Shown here: in pieces, positions 1 to 11,835 of the stretch | How the letters are laid out: each line of letters begins with the position of its first letter | Numbering within the stretch: the stretch's first letter is position 1 | Assembly: GCA_023846275.1 (NCBI GenBank) | Contig: JAIUJO010000189.1 | Location: 843,771 to 907,770 of the forward strand | DNA: 64,000 nt | Origin: Vanilla planifolia | Lineage: Eukaryota > Streptophyta > Magnoliopsida > Asparagales > Orchidaceae | Direction: 5' to 3' | Program-made: the position numbers and the translations under genes | The notes under the pieces: generated by a model | Told to the model about the DNA's origin: nothing | Databases searched by the model: none | What the model saw: the letters and a program-made list of their open reading frames with translations, nothing else

Positions 1-1121
1 TAGTATAACCAAATCATACCCATGTGAGGGTCATAGGAAAGGATAATTACAGTTTCATATTATAATACCAAATAAAATTAAATACTTCGAAAAAATTAAA
101 TAAATTGTATGATGACAAAGTTGCATTCAAAAGTACTAGCTGGATCCTATGTAAGATCCCCATTCATTAAAGCTAAAATAAGATAAATTAAAATAGTATA
201 GTTTGACTAAATCAAAGTCATCTAATGGTCCCATTAGAGGAGAATTAGAAATTTTTATAAATATAACCAATTCAAAGTAAAACATTTCAACAAATTAGTT
301 AAATTATATGACAGTTAAATTTCAAGGTCCTTAATAGGTCTTACATAGCATCAATGATCGTTTAAGCTGAAATGACATAAATTAAAGCCATAAGATATGA
401 TTAAATCAATTAAGATTGAAGGTTACATGATGGAAGAATTAGACTTTTTGAGAAATATCCCTAAATCAAAGTAAAAAAATATGAAGAAATGAGTTAAATT
501 ATATAAGAAAGTTGTATTATGTGATATTTAAGAGGTTGAGTTTAAGTTGTCTATTCCCAAATTATATACTAATATAAATAACTTATAAAACATGCTAAAA
601 TTTTAGTAAATAAATATTTAAAAACATGTGTTAATATTTAGTTGAATGGAGTTTTTTTATATGAGTCTGATGGCTTTTATTTTGTCTACAATAAATTTTG
701 ATTTGAATTATTAAGATTCACCAAATTAAATAATAGTAAATTATTATTTTAATATTTATTAAATATATGTTAATGCTAAAATAAGACAAAGTGAAGTAAT
801 GTGATATATCCAAAATAATGTGATGTAAAGCTCATACAAGAGGATGTTTAGAGTTACATTATAATATAACCAATGGAAAGAAAAACAATTTGTAGATATT
901 AAACAAATGTTATAAGAAAGCAATATTATAAGGCACTAGGAAGACCTACTGTAAAAATATTAATCATCAGTGTATGTAAGAATAGAATTGTCTAGTAAAG
1001 TTTGCCAAAACCCTAAAAAAGATTTAAAAATGACGAAATGAACTTCCAAATAGATAGATCTTAGTAAGACAAGTCTAGCATATTACAATCATATCTCAAT
1101 TGGAATCTCATGAAATTAGCA

Positions 1122-1156
<35 letters not shown>

Positions 1157-4100
1157 ACATGCGATAAGATAAATTAGACTTAACTAATATAACAAAATAA
1201 AAATTATTTAATGGTCACACAAGAGAAAAATCTAGGTTTTATAATAATATGACAAAATCAAAGTAATATATTTGGAGAAATAATAGAAATTGCAGTGTAA
1301 AATTGCTTTCCAAGTTAATAAAGTATTCAATTATGACATTATTGATTATCAAATCAATAATTAATCAAATTTTCTAATAATATTGAAATGAGATAAAATG
1401 AAGTAATGTATTATAATAAAATAAAAGAAATATACAAGTCAAAATGTAAGGAGAATAAATTTAGATAATAATTTAACCAAATAAAAATATAAAAAATTTA
1501 AGAAAAGAGAAAAATTTCATAGGATAGTTGCTTTCAAAGGGAGATTGTATATAACATTCTCCACCTTCAAATAATTTATAAATTTAAATATCTACTAAAA
1601 CATACCTAAGCCAAAGAAACTAAAATATTTCAAAATATAAAAATAAAATTTTAATTGGATAAAGAACATTTAGATGAGTCAAATGACATCTATTTTGTCT
1701 CAATGAGTTCTCATTTAGTAATACTTCAAATTAAAAAAAGTTAATAAGAATAACTAAAAATAAATTATTACTTTACTATCAACTAAATACATATTAAAAG
1801 TGAAATGAAATAATTGAATTAATTTAATTAACCAAATAAAAGTATTTTAAAGGTCACATGATAGAGAATCAGAGTTTCAAAATATAATGAAAAGAAAACA
1901 AGAAAATTAAGAAAATGACATAAATTATACAAAAAAGTTATGCTTCAAAATACTAAGGAGATCTAGTGTAATCATCCTTGATTATCAAATTATATGCAAA
2001 TCAAAATACCTTATAAAATATGCCTAAATATTAGAAAATAAAATATTAAAAAAAATAAACATCAATATTTAATATGATAAAGCTCATTTAGAGGACTTAA
2101 ATGACATTTTTTTTCATCTTGGTTATAACTCATTTGGAATTATTATAATTACCATAATGATTAAGATAAAGCAATACAAATTATTATATTAATATTAACT
2201 AAATTCATGTTAAAGCTAAAAATGAGTTGAACTAATGCAATGTAACGTGACAACATCAAAGTGATTTAAAAGTTAGATAGGAGGATATTTTTAATTACAT
2301 AGTTATAAAAGCAAATAAAAGTGAGATGTTTTAAAAAATGAGAAAAATTGTAATACAATGTTAAAGTCTAACATACTAAGGAAATAGAGTGTACCCTAAT
2401 TTGACAAATAATGTTGGAATGAAATGCCTTATAAAAATACTATCAACAAAGAATTTTGATTTGCCATCTTTTTGATATATTGCTTGATATATCCCTTTGG
2501 ATAATTCAAGTGATAGTAATTTGATTTTTTACTTGAAACAAACTCTAAAAAATAAAATATTTAAAAAATATAAATATATATAATTAATTAGATGAAGCTT
2601 GCCAATATGTGTCCAACAACTTTTATTTGGAGTCAGTTGGACTCATTTGAACTTACTTTGAATTACAAAAGTAAATGAGAAAAAAAATAGCAAATTATTA
2701 TTTTAATAACAAGTAATTGTACATTAAAGATGAATTAAGGTATATTGAGGGAATGTAATATAATTAAATTGAAATGACGCAAACATCACATTCGGGGAGA
2801 ATTATAGTTTTACGATAGAATAAAATAACATAAACCATTTTTTAGAAATAAGATACATTATGCACAAAATTTACATTTAGGGATACTAATGTGATCAAGT
2901 GTAACAACTTTAATCATAGAATGAGATTCATGTTGAAGTGTCTTGTAATGTGTGCCTCAGTCCAAAAAAAGTAAAATATTTAAAAATATAAAATTGATTA
3001 TCTTAAGTTGATAGAGTTGGTCAGGATTATTCAATAACATTTGCTTCATCTCAATCGGAGCTAGTTTGGAATTACTGTTAACTACTAAAGTAAACAAATA
3101 TAAAAAATAATAAGTCATTATATTAATATAAAGAAAAAATATATATTAAAGCTAAAATTAGGTAACCTAAAAAAATAAAATATTACCCAATTAAAGTGAT
3201 ATGAAGGTCGCATGATATTAGATTAAAAGTTACATAGTGATATAACAAAAACAAATAAAAACAATATAATTGACAGAAACATAATATAATGAAATCAAAG
3301 TGAATAGTGGACACATAGGAGGGATTTAGGGCTACACTATGATATAACCAAATCAAATTAGAAAATTTGAAGAAAATGAGATAAATTGTGTGGGAAAATT
3401 GCATTACAAGATGAAATGGACATTGAGGTAATATCGTTGACTCTCAAATTAGGTATAGTTCACCATGTCTCATAAAATGTACTACATCTCTAAAATAATA
3501 AAATGTTAAAAATAAAAAAAAATGAGTGTTTAATTTTGTAAAGCTCACCAAGACTACTCCAATAATGTTTTATCACTTCCATTGCATGATGTTTGGAAGT
3601 ACAATTCATCAACCATTTAAACAAGCATAAGTAATAAAATGTTATTATTTTAATATTAATTAAATACATTTTAAGATAAAATGCAACAAATTTATGCAAT
3701 GTAAATTAAAAAAACAAACTGAAATCAAGGTCACAGGAGAGTAGATTTAGAGTTATATACAAACACAATAAAATCAATGCAGAAACAAATTTAAGAAATG
3801 AGGTATATTGTATTTAAAATGTTCAATTCTAGGATAATAAAAAGATCAAGTGCAATGTTATGGAAGGAAGCCAAAATAAATTGAAGTAATATAATTTAAC
3901 CAAATTAAGGCAATACAATAGTCACACTAAAGTAGAATTTAAGGTACATAGTAATCTAGCTAAATCAAAGATAAATTTTGAAAAAATTAGAAAAATTTTA
4001 TTAGAATGTTACATTCCAATGTAATGAGGGGACCGAGTGAAAAATCCTTAAAATTCAAATTTAGTATGAATAAAAATGTCTTCATAAGTGTATGAAAATA

Positions 4101-4222
4101 TTAAAAAAAGTTAAAAGTATGACAATGAATATTTAGTTATGTAGAGCACAATAAGATGAGTGCAATAACAATTGTTTCATCTTAATCAAACCACATTTGA
4201 AATTAATGTGAATTACAACTTT
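1..4222 (-). repeat. AT-rich ~415-420 bp satellite, left arm, minus orientation
   Basis: About ten degenerate tandem copies of an AT-rich unit, seen as the reverse complement of the long array at 21.8-40.0 kb. The clearest landmark is a word of the form ctaaggagat.gagtgtaac followed by a variant of atcctcgatcatcaaatt, found near 1,955, 2,375, 2,885, 3,415, 3,835 and 4,022. Other recurrent parts are a stretch like accaaatcaaagtgatataa and one like aattagatagagctcat. Copies differ by many substitutions and small indels, so the array is old. It holds no coding frame longer than about 73 codons and nothing like a gene. The right edge is placed at about 4,222, where the satellite text stops after the word gaattacaac. 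Confidence 0.8.
1122..1157. repeat. Compound (AC)n(AT)n microsatellite
   Basis: About 20 bases of AC repeat run directly into about 16 bases of AT repeat, inside a minus-oriented satellite unit. It is the only AC run I noticed in the AT-rich part of the window. Confidence 0.95.
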
Positions 4223-4760
4223 GATTTGATTAAGACTTACTAGTGTTTGTAGAGGTAAGAATTTATTTGGTTGTCGGCTTTTTCAGTGAATGGTCTCACA
4301 TCATTGATCCATGTCTCTCCAAAGGGTTTAGTTATCAGTTCTCCTAATAGAATATCTCTTACCATTGATTCTTGTCCCTCATAAGGGAGGGTTAGTTAGA
4401 ATCTCTCAAATTAGAGTTGGGTGCATACTCGTTTCTCACAAAAGTGGATGCATACAAACAAACGAAATTTTATTCCATAATAATTATCTTCAACATGGTT
4501 AACATCCCTATCTATAAATATTTCACAAAAGTGGATGCCTACCAGCTGATGCACCTTTTCCTAAACTAGTTGAAGCACTAATATTAGCCATGGATCTCCA
4601 AGAGAATTTTTTTCTCATAAAAATGGGACCTCTATTTCATACCAATAAAAATTTTGTTCAACAAGAGAGGGTGAATTACTAGAAATAAAAATTTTATTTC
4701 ATGAGAAATATGAAAAAATAACTCTTATGAGTTTACAATTGTTTTTCTTTATGTTGAAAT
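4223..4760. repeat. Unique AT-rich stretch with short internal duplications
   Basis: Two diverged copies of a segment of about 61 bases follow each other, starting with cattgatcc at 4,302 and cattgattc at 4,363; both continue into a variant of agggtttagttat and then a variant of agaatctctc. A second direct pair, cacaaaagtggatgc, lies near 4,436 and 4,523. No coding frame or known family is recognised. This is the first sequence after the satellite edge. Confidence 0.55.
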
Positions 4761-5740
4761 AAAACCATTGGCATTGCCTACCCCCTTTTTCCTTCTAGAA
4801 GTCAAGAACAATGTATCAGTGCATTTTATTTAATGGATTCAAGTTTTTGGACTTACATCCTTATCTATATTATTATATATGGATCAGGAGATATCGTCAA
4901 CTCCATTACTATAGTAAATGGCATTAAGAATAATAACTTAACCTAAGAATTGTGGTTTAATTCTAGAAAGGTTATGCTTAGCTTAATAGAATAAAGTTTT
5001 AAATTTATTTTTTTTAATATTAATAATATTATTATTTTCTTACTAATTATTTAATATTTTTCTTTTACAAAAAAATTATTCAAAAAAGATTTCTGGGGAT
5101 ATGACCAATATAAAATGGTTCTTAAGATATTCAAAAAAAGTTGATCAAAGATATTACAAACCTAAACTATTTTTTAAATGATTAATTTTAATAAAATTTA
5201 ATTTATGTGATTTGTAACATAGATTTAATTCAAACTTTCACATTCTAATAAAAAAAATTGAAATATTAAAATTAAATTTAAAATGTATCTCTTGGTTCTT
5301 TGTTACTTCAACCAAGATGTTATTTATGTGATCTGATATTTGCTCATTTTCTTTTTTAAGTTCTCTAATGAACATGGCACAAACTACCAAAATTTAAAAA
5401 ATGTAATGAAATACATTATTTAGAGATACTTTAGTTTTGTTAAAATAAAAAAAAATCATAGCTAGAGGTCAACAGCATAACAAAGTATGCATTAATTAGG
5501 AAAGTATCCCATGGATGTGCATACTTGGCCATTATTCATTTTCCATCAGCAAAAATATATTTTTTTAGTTCATTTTTAATTGGATTTTTAGACCTTTATT
5601 ATTTTGAGAAGAGAAGTATTTATTTCATTGACTTCATCGAGCCCAACCATAGCTAAATTCCAATTGTGAGTTCCCAAATGGCACTTAGATTTACATTTGA
5701 ACTCATAAAAGTCATTGGAGTTGTAGATATTTTGGTTCAC
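4761..5740. other. AT-rich stretch, no gene recognised
   Basis: No open frame of useful length, RNA gene or known repeat could be seen. The right part, up to about 5,750, may be the inside of an old LTR (see the candidate boundary at 5,741-5,766). Otherwise nothing is supported here. Confidence 0.5.
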
Positions 5741-5766
5741 AATGCTAACAATCTTCCCTTTTCTAT
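5741..5766 (-). mobile_element. Candidate polypurine tract and LTR edge (fossil, tentative)
   Basis: Read on the minus strand, a purine-rich tract aaaagggaaga is followed by ttgttagcattgtgaacc. This resembles the usual 3' boundary of plant copia elements, where a purine tract precedes an LTR starting with TG. If so, the LTR would lie leftward, roughly 5.3-5.75 kb. I found no second LTR copy in the window and cannot say whether it belongs to the copia fossil further right or to another element. Confidence 0.25.
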
Positions 5767-7640
5767 GTTAACAAACAAAAATAAGCTTGTAATAAAAACA
5801 TAAGTGCAAATAAAAATGGATATATTGTAAGATTCATGTAGTTAAGATAATCATGTTACAAAAAAATTATATTGATAAGTTTCCCATCAATTTTGAGCAC
5901 CTCTTTAATATAAGTTGTGTTCTTTCTCACCATTTTGTCTTCATTAAAAGTAGTTTGAATTTAATGGGTAAAAAATCCGTAGAATTCTTGTCTTAATGGA
6001 ACATAAAAGAATCATTTTCATTTCTTATAAAGGTCTCATATTTAGGCATGATTTAATCCAAAAACATTGTCCTTGACTAAATATAATATTTTGTCTACTT
6101 GTAATGAAATATGAGAATGATCGTATCATTCCTCTTATATTATTTTGGATCCATTGGCTTTACTTGCTCATACATTCTAAATTTAATTAAGGGATTAAAG
6201 AGTTTGAGATAGATTTAATATTTTTCAAGTTAATTTCTTTAGCAACTCAATTAAATAATTAGTTTATGAGATAAGAATTCCTTTAGATAGTTATTTATCT
6301 TGAATCATAGAAAGAATGCCAATTTTCTCATTTGTCTCATGTCAAACTTGGAACCTCTTCATCATGACATGCTATCCACATAATCATTGGTTACTTCTTC
6401 TAAACATATTTTCATCATGTAAAACTATTACTATTACTATTCAATCCATTTTCTTTATAATAAATAATGATATTTATAAACTCTTAAACCATCATATTTT
6501 TTTGTTGAATATTCTACAAGTATTGTTTTGTGATGAATAACAAAGAAATATAACCTCCATTGATTTAATAAATAAAGTTCTTTTTAATAGAGATCATATT
6601 AGAAGTATGAAAAAACTTGTTTGCATTATGAAATTCACACATAGGTGGTCAAGAGTGGTACAATGTACCACATCTTCATTGGGACTCCACAATATACTAG
6701 TTGATTAAGAAGTGTGCAAGCATCAAACACATATGCAAAAGGATATGCTAGTGCATTCTACGATATTTGCCTAATGCAAAAACATATCTACATCACATTA
6801 GATCGAAGAGATATTGATTTGTATAATACTAGTGGCTTCTCATGGGAGTAAATTGATGAATTCATTTGAGTTCAAATAAGTGCCTCAATGAATAATAAAT
6901 AACATTCATACATCTCCGATATATTGACAAAGTGTTATAAAGAGCTCAAATTGTGTTGGTCGAATAGACTGAGTCCATTCTAGTGCTTATTATGGCATCA
7001 TATCGTTACGATGCAATATTTGACTCAAATTAACTTCAAGAAGGGCTTACTAAGCCAAAATAAAAAGGGTGCTTAGCTAATGATCAAATAATGAGAATAG
7101 TACCCAGAGAAGCACCAACATACTAAGACAAATTATTGTCATAAAAAGTGAGGGAAATTGATCTCTAAAATGAGGTGACTAGAATTGAAAAGTCATGAAG
7201 TCCATGGTGACAGACACACTTTATGAAGCTAGAACATTCTAAACTTCATTATTGATTTCAAATTATTTTTTTTAAACAAACATACATTGGAACTTGTATA
7301 ATATTTTATGTATGGTATTTTTTCTTTCACTATTGTTATGACAACCTTGTATATGTTAACAAAGAATATACCTTCCTTTTCTTGTAATTTTCTTACATAC
7401 ACTAACAATTGTGCAAGGGGCTTGCATTGTTGTCTTCCTATTTTAGAATGCTATTCCAAGTAAATGAGAGATGCTTAGCCATCAACTTTATCTATTGGTT
7501 TTTATTTGGAATAATATAACATCACATTATCATACTTGTTGGCATTTTTATTAAAAAATTCATTCAAGATCAATGAAAACCTCCAAGAATTGTTAGTTCA
7601 ACAACTATTGCATACTGTTGATGATTCAAAAAACAAAAGT
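5767..7640. other. AT-rich stretch, no gene recognised
   Basis: Both strands were read for reverse transcriptase, RNase H, integrase and gag motifs, and none was convincing. A 74-codon open frame at 6,316-6,540 on the plus strand resembles nothing I know and looks like chance. The part at about 6,600-7,200 is somewhat less AT-rich than its surroundings and may be an unrecognised transposon fragment. It could include the 3' end of the LINE relic to its right. Confidence 0.5.
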
Positions 7641-7659
7641 TTGCAATGCTAAATTTGAA

Positions 7660-7870
7660 CCACAAATTTAGCAAACACTTCTAGCATGTTAGAATTCGTG
7701 TTCCTAATTATTCTAATGATAATGGCTTGGTTTTCATCATAAACTCCATGTATATTTTCCATAATTACAATCATTAGGGTGGAATTCCAATAGATCCTTT
7801 CATAAATCCTAATAATCATTAATTTGAATGGAGAAAGTAAACTAAACAACACTAGTATTTCATTCATCCA
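7660..7870 (-). pseudogene. Possible RNase H piece at the end of LINE-A ORF2
   Basis: A 72-codon minus-strand frame (7,649-7,867) ends in RNTNSNMLEVFAKFVV. This resembles the segment of plant LINE RNase H domains in which a TNN-AE-AL pattern follows the first conserved strands. It lies about 1 kb after the reverse transcriptase, where RNase H is expected. The upstream catalytic DG motif is not visible in this frame, so the call rests on position plus one weak motif. It could be chance. Confidence 0.3.
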
Positions 7871-8880
7871 CTTTATTTATACCATAGGGAAAGCCTTGAA
7901 AATGCTTGAATATTACCAATTTGTATTTTGAATTATTGTCATTTCTAATGGAATTATCATTTAAGAGAGGTATTAGCTCAATAACATCATATTAAGGTAG
8001 ACAACCTTTAATACTTTTCCAGTATTGGTTTATGAGAAAACAAATCCTTTGATTAATCTTGACATGTTTGTCTAATTTTTTGCCATATTAGTCTAAAATA
8101 TGTTATGCTAGAAACCATTTAGTTATTGCAAGATTGATAGTGTCCTCATCAGAGTAGTCATGGCATTTGTAGGCATGTAGAATATTAATTCTTTTAAAAT
8201 GATCTGACAAAGGAAGAGAAAAATTATGTAGATACTTAAAAAACATCACTATCTTTGATGTAATTTTCTAATTCCAAATTCTTTTTCTTGAGATCTTCTC
8301 AAAGCACTTTCTCCTTATTTAATTACAACTTGATTTGATAGCTAAGCTAACACCATTGCCCAATTTCTAATGGACTTACTTATTAACAAGGGATTTTTAT
8401 GCAAAAACTAATATTAAGTCTCTTATTTTCTCCTTGATCCAACATGCAATAGTTTTATTTTGCTTCTACTTCCCATTAAAATTTTTAGCTATCATTAATT
8501 CCGCACTAAAGGACTCGTATATTAATATGTTCAAATTTTTTCCACTAAGATGCTAGGAAAGTATTAGTCAGTTTCTTTGTCTCGATTTCATTTTCCTCAA
8601 GTGGCTTACCTAGCTTTCTACCATTTCATCTAATGATGCTTATGATTGCTCTAAATGTCTTCCTATGCGAAAGCACTAATTATCTTATTCAACCTCTTCA
8701 GCATTTACATAAGAGGATGTATAGCATTAATAATTAGGTAGGAGTTGAGTTTAAAATTTTATTTATAAGTATTATTATATCCCCAATTCATAGTAGTTTC
8801 TTCTTTGAACTAAACATTTCATTTTGTAATATTTCAATTATTTTTTAAAGTATGTTGACTTTTTGTTATCAATATATACA
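7871..8880 (-). other. Presumed LINE-A ORF2 C-terminal connection, decayed
   Basis: This lies between the reverse transcriptase and the RNase H-like piece, where plant LINEs carry the RT thumb and a zinc-binding domain. On the minus strand I see only scattered hints, with no clear Cys/His cluster. No other gene or repeat is visible. Confidence 0.35.
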
Positions 8881-8899
8881 AGAAACCACGTATTTTATT

Positions 8900-9650
8900 G
8901 CTAGTAATCATTCGTTAAAACCTAGAATCTTTTCAAATTATATATTTTAGCTTTGTAGGAATGTATGAAGCTTATTAATGACTTTTGATGTCCTTATGTC
9001 CCATTTACTAAGAATAATGAAGTCATTTGTATGGTAAAAATATTTCATTACTGGAGTATACCATGTTTTGGCATAATGCATGATTAACCTTTTAGAAAAT
9101 TTGTTTTTAAATTCTAGTAAAACATACACTGCAAAGAAGAAAAATAGTGGGGAAATTAGAGTATCATTGTGCCCCTTTCTAGTTGAAGATACCTAATTCG
9201 TGAACCATTTATTATGATTGATATCCATGTGCTATTTATAAGAATCCTTACCAATGTGCTTAACTTTGTTGACAAATGGAATTCTGTTAGTGTAAAATTT
9301 GCGTAGCATCCATAACATCTAAAGAAGAAAAAGTTTAAACATTTGGTTATGAACTTTTTATTAAAGTTGTATGGACCTGCAATACTGTCTTTGTCCATTT
9401 GGACAACCACATGATAAAGCTAGTCCAAGTCTATTGTTTTAGTTGGAAATTGGTTCCTATTAATAGTAATTTGTTGATAAATAAAATTTATTGCTTCTTC
9501 ATTAGTAAATTTATATTTTGTAGGAAGGAACTGTTTAAAATGTTGTACAATAGCATCTTGTAAATTCTCTGGACCAAACATCTTAAGGCCATAATAGTCT
9601 TTAATATCATTAATGCGAAGCTTTGCCATATTGTTTTTCATGAAAGCATG
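8900..9650 (-). pseudogene. LINE-A reverse transcriptase relic
   Basis: This encoded the polymerase that copies LINE RNA at the target site. Frames at 9,641-9,420 and 9,410-9,156 are the same frame separated by a single TAG at 9,420-9,422. They read INDIKDYYG and AIVQHFKQFL (the segment leading into RT), then VQMDKDSIAGPYNFNKKFI, matching the family's M-x-x-DK-APGPDGF block. Further on come VRILINSTWISIIINGS and LERGT, the counterparts of the block that ends in RGLRQGDPLSP. A frame change leads into 9,129-8,947, where FYHTNDFIIL stands in the place of the catalytic F-ADD motif. Only the second Asp of the catalytic pair remains, so the enzyme would be inactive even without the frame changes. 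The order and spacing of blocks make the family assignment firm. Confidence 0.8.
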
Positions 9651-10140
9651 AATTTTTTTTATTTAGTTGAATTCTTTTAGCCTTATTTTTACTAGGTTTG
9701 GCTTCAATAAATTTCATCATATTTTACTTCTTCCAAAAGTTGTTGATAGCCATATTTAAACTTTATCTTATCTTCTTCTATTCCACTTTCTAGGAATTGT
9801 TTTTCTCTAATTCTTACTTGTTCATTTACACTCTTAAAATTTTTAAACAGCATGAAATCTTATATTCCATAACTTTAGGTATTCATTAAGACCTTTACTT
9901 TTCAATGATAAAGGCTACATTTTAGTTTGATGTGTAAGAATTAGCCATTTATTTTCTACCACTTCATAAAAATTATGATGTGTTACCCACATGTTTTTGA
10001 ACATAAATTGCATGTGTTGTGAGATCTACTTCATTTAAAGGTGAATCAAAGGAGCATAACGAATTGACACCATTCAACAAAAATGTTCAACAATTTCAAT
10101 TAAGGGAGCTTCAAGCCAATCTTTTGCCAACTTATCAAAA
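9651..10140 (-). pseudogene. LINE-A endonuclease end and endonuclease-RT linker relic
   Basis: On the minus strand, at about 9,998-9,940, the text reads MFKNMWVTHHNFYEVVENKW. This matches the plant LINE block FRFENMW-x-HP-F--VV---W that follows the APE-type endonuclease. Just upstream, near 10,115-10,080, LEAPLIEIVEHF sits where the end of the endonuclease carries an LDR-L---W pattern. After the FENMW block come Lys/Asn-rich frames typical of the helical linker before RT. Several stops interrupt the region. Position between ORF1 and RT supports the call. Confidence 0.6.
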
Positions 10141-11340
10141 TTTTTCCATACCAATTTATTTTTTGCTTTGCAAACCTAGGTAAAGATAGAAACCTTGAGT
10201 AGGAGTTCAAAAATTTTACATTGATTTAAGCAATCTATAAATTTATTAGTTGCAAAAAGATTAGGAGTTGAAGCTCCTTGAATTCAAGTATCAGTACTAT
10301 AACATTAAAATCCTCTTTTTATGAGCCATGAGACTTTTTGGTTTTTTATAATTTTGGCATACATTCTCTACAGAAAAACTTCTTTGAGTTCTTGCACATT
10401 TGGTAAAAATAATGCTGTAATTAGAAGTTCATTGGTGATCTTTTCTAGTTACATGTGGATGGATGGAGACATTTAATAACCCATAGGTAGAGTATTGCAT
10501 TGGATGTATGTTTAAATAGTACTAAAACTTTGTAAGACTAATTAATGATGCCATGTGTATAACATTAAGTAATTGTTAAATTACATAATTTCTAAACATG
10601 AGCCATCCATCGAAGCAAACCTATTGGCACTATTTCATAGGTTAAGTAAAATATTTGGTTAAGGAAAAGGTTAGGGTTCTATGCTCCCTTAATGATAAAT
10701 ATAATAACGTTGTATACTTAATTTTTTTATTAATTCAAACTATTCTAACAATTCTAAAAATTTCTTTCAAAACATTGCATTGCTCAGTACCATTCTTTGC
10801 TCTCTTATTTGAACTTCTCAAAAAGAAGTAAACCCATAATGTTCAATCAAGATTTGACCTGATTTCATTCCTTTTTCATGAAATTCTATCCAAAAATCTT
10901 TGTATACTTGAATGTCTAGTGGATATTGTGTTATTTGTTAAGTTGTTTTTAAATATAATAATAATCCATTATCTTGATGAGTTACATTCCCAATCTCAAA
11001 TTGATTGAAACAAAGTTTGTATGTAGTGTTCTTTTCAAGTGACATATAATATTAAAATAACAAAATGATCTAATGAAAATATCCTTTATTGAACTAATAT
11101 TGAGAATGAAATCATATGTCTACATGGTCCTAAAATTCAGTAGTTAATTTTCTAACGGATTACACATTGGGGTCCTTATCTCTTTGTTGATCTTGCTAAC
11201 TAATATAAGGATTATTGACAACACTTTTTCCTTGTGTTTCTAGTTTTGTTCTATTATGTTTATAGGTTTGTTTCTTACGACATAATTTTCACAACATTGG
11301 CTATAATAAAGCGGTAGGTAGCCCAATTGGATCTTTTACC
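10141..11340 (-). other. Presumed LINE-A endonuclease region, not recognisable
   Basis: It sits between ORF1 and the endonuclease-RT linker, where the AP-type endonuclease should be. No conserved endonuclease block (N-terminal Asn, ETK, SDH) could be read with confidence on either strand, and no other feature was seen. It may be decayed beyond recognition or replaced by other AT-rich DNA. Confidence 0.35.
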
Positions 11341-11344
11341 AAGA

Positions 11345-11835
11345 TCAGGAAAAGTTGATACCATTTTGAGTAATTCTAATGGATTTGGAGAGTTCCTTAA
11401 AAAAATTCATTTCCACACAAATCCCTACAACATATGGTTGACTTAAATTCAAAGTAGAGACATGCATCTTTAGTTGTTTCCCTAACATGATTGTCCCATT
11501 GCATTGTGAAATATGTGTATAAATATGTTCTCTAATGAAATCAAGAAAGAAGCAAGTCATGACTCAGTGTTGAGGTGAAATTCTACATTCAAACATAAAA
11601 CTCTCATCAAGAATTCAAGAACATTCCAAGAGCTATGGAAAATGCATTGGAGGAAGTAATATTTTTTATTAGGTGAGAGAGAATTGCATCTATTTTCATA
11701 AGAACAAAATTTGACCACATTTTCGAAGCCAATCAGTGAAAAAACGTTTCTTATAAATTCCATGATAGATATCCTAAATGAAAGTTGTCTAATTAGTGCA
11801 ATCCTAAAATTAACTACAATCTTTCCAATTTCCTC
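11345..11835 (-). pseudogene. LINE-A ORF1 (DUF4283-type nucleic-acid-binding protein) relic
   Basis: ORF1 of plant L1 elements makes an RNA-binding protein with a DUF4283 domain followed by a zinc knuckle. The first frame (from about 11,835 through 11,557) reads ICEEEIGKIVVNFRIALI, then SIMEFIRNVFSLIGF and WNVLEFLMRVL, matching the family's W---LVGKF, P----I--W/F---G and W---G-PMRV-KW pattern. A one-base frame change at about 11,558 leads into 11,560-11,345. There, GTIMLGKQLKMHVSTLNLSQ and YVVGICVEMNFFKEL match IG--IGKPLK-D--T---- and YARICVE-DL-K-L. The PVWVRLP segment between the halves seems lost. No zinc knuckle is visible downstream. Confidence 0.75.

Larger units (their letters stand above)
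7650..11835 (-). mobile_element. Plant L1-type LINE retrotransposon relic (LINE-A)
   Basis: Parts appear in the order expected for a plant L1-type non-LTR element transcribed leftward: an ORF1 DUF4283-like piece (11,345-11,835), a likely end of the endonuclease and the endonuclease-RT linker (about 9,650-10,140), reverse transcriptase (about 8,900-9,650) and a possible RNase H piece (about 7,660-7,870). The element is dead: the frame changes several times and stop codons interrupt it. Most of the endonuclease (10,140-11,340) is not recognisable. No poly(A) tail or target-site duplication was identified, so the outer limits are those of the recognised domains only. Confidence 0.75.
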
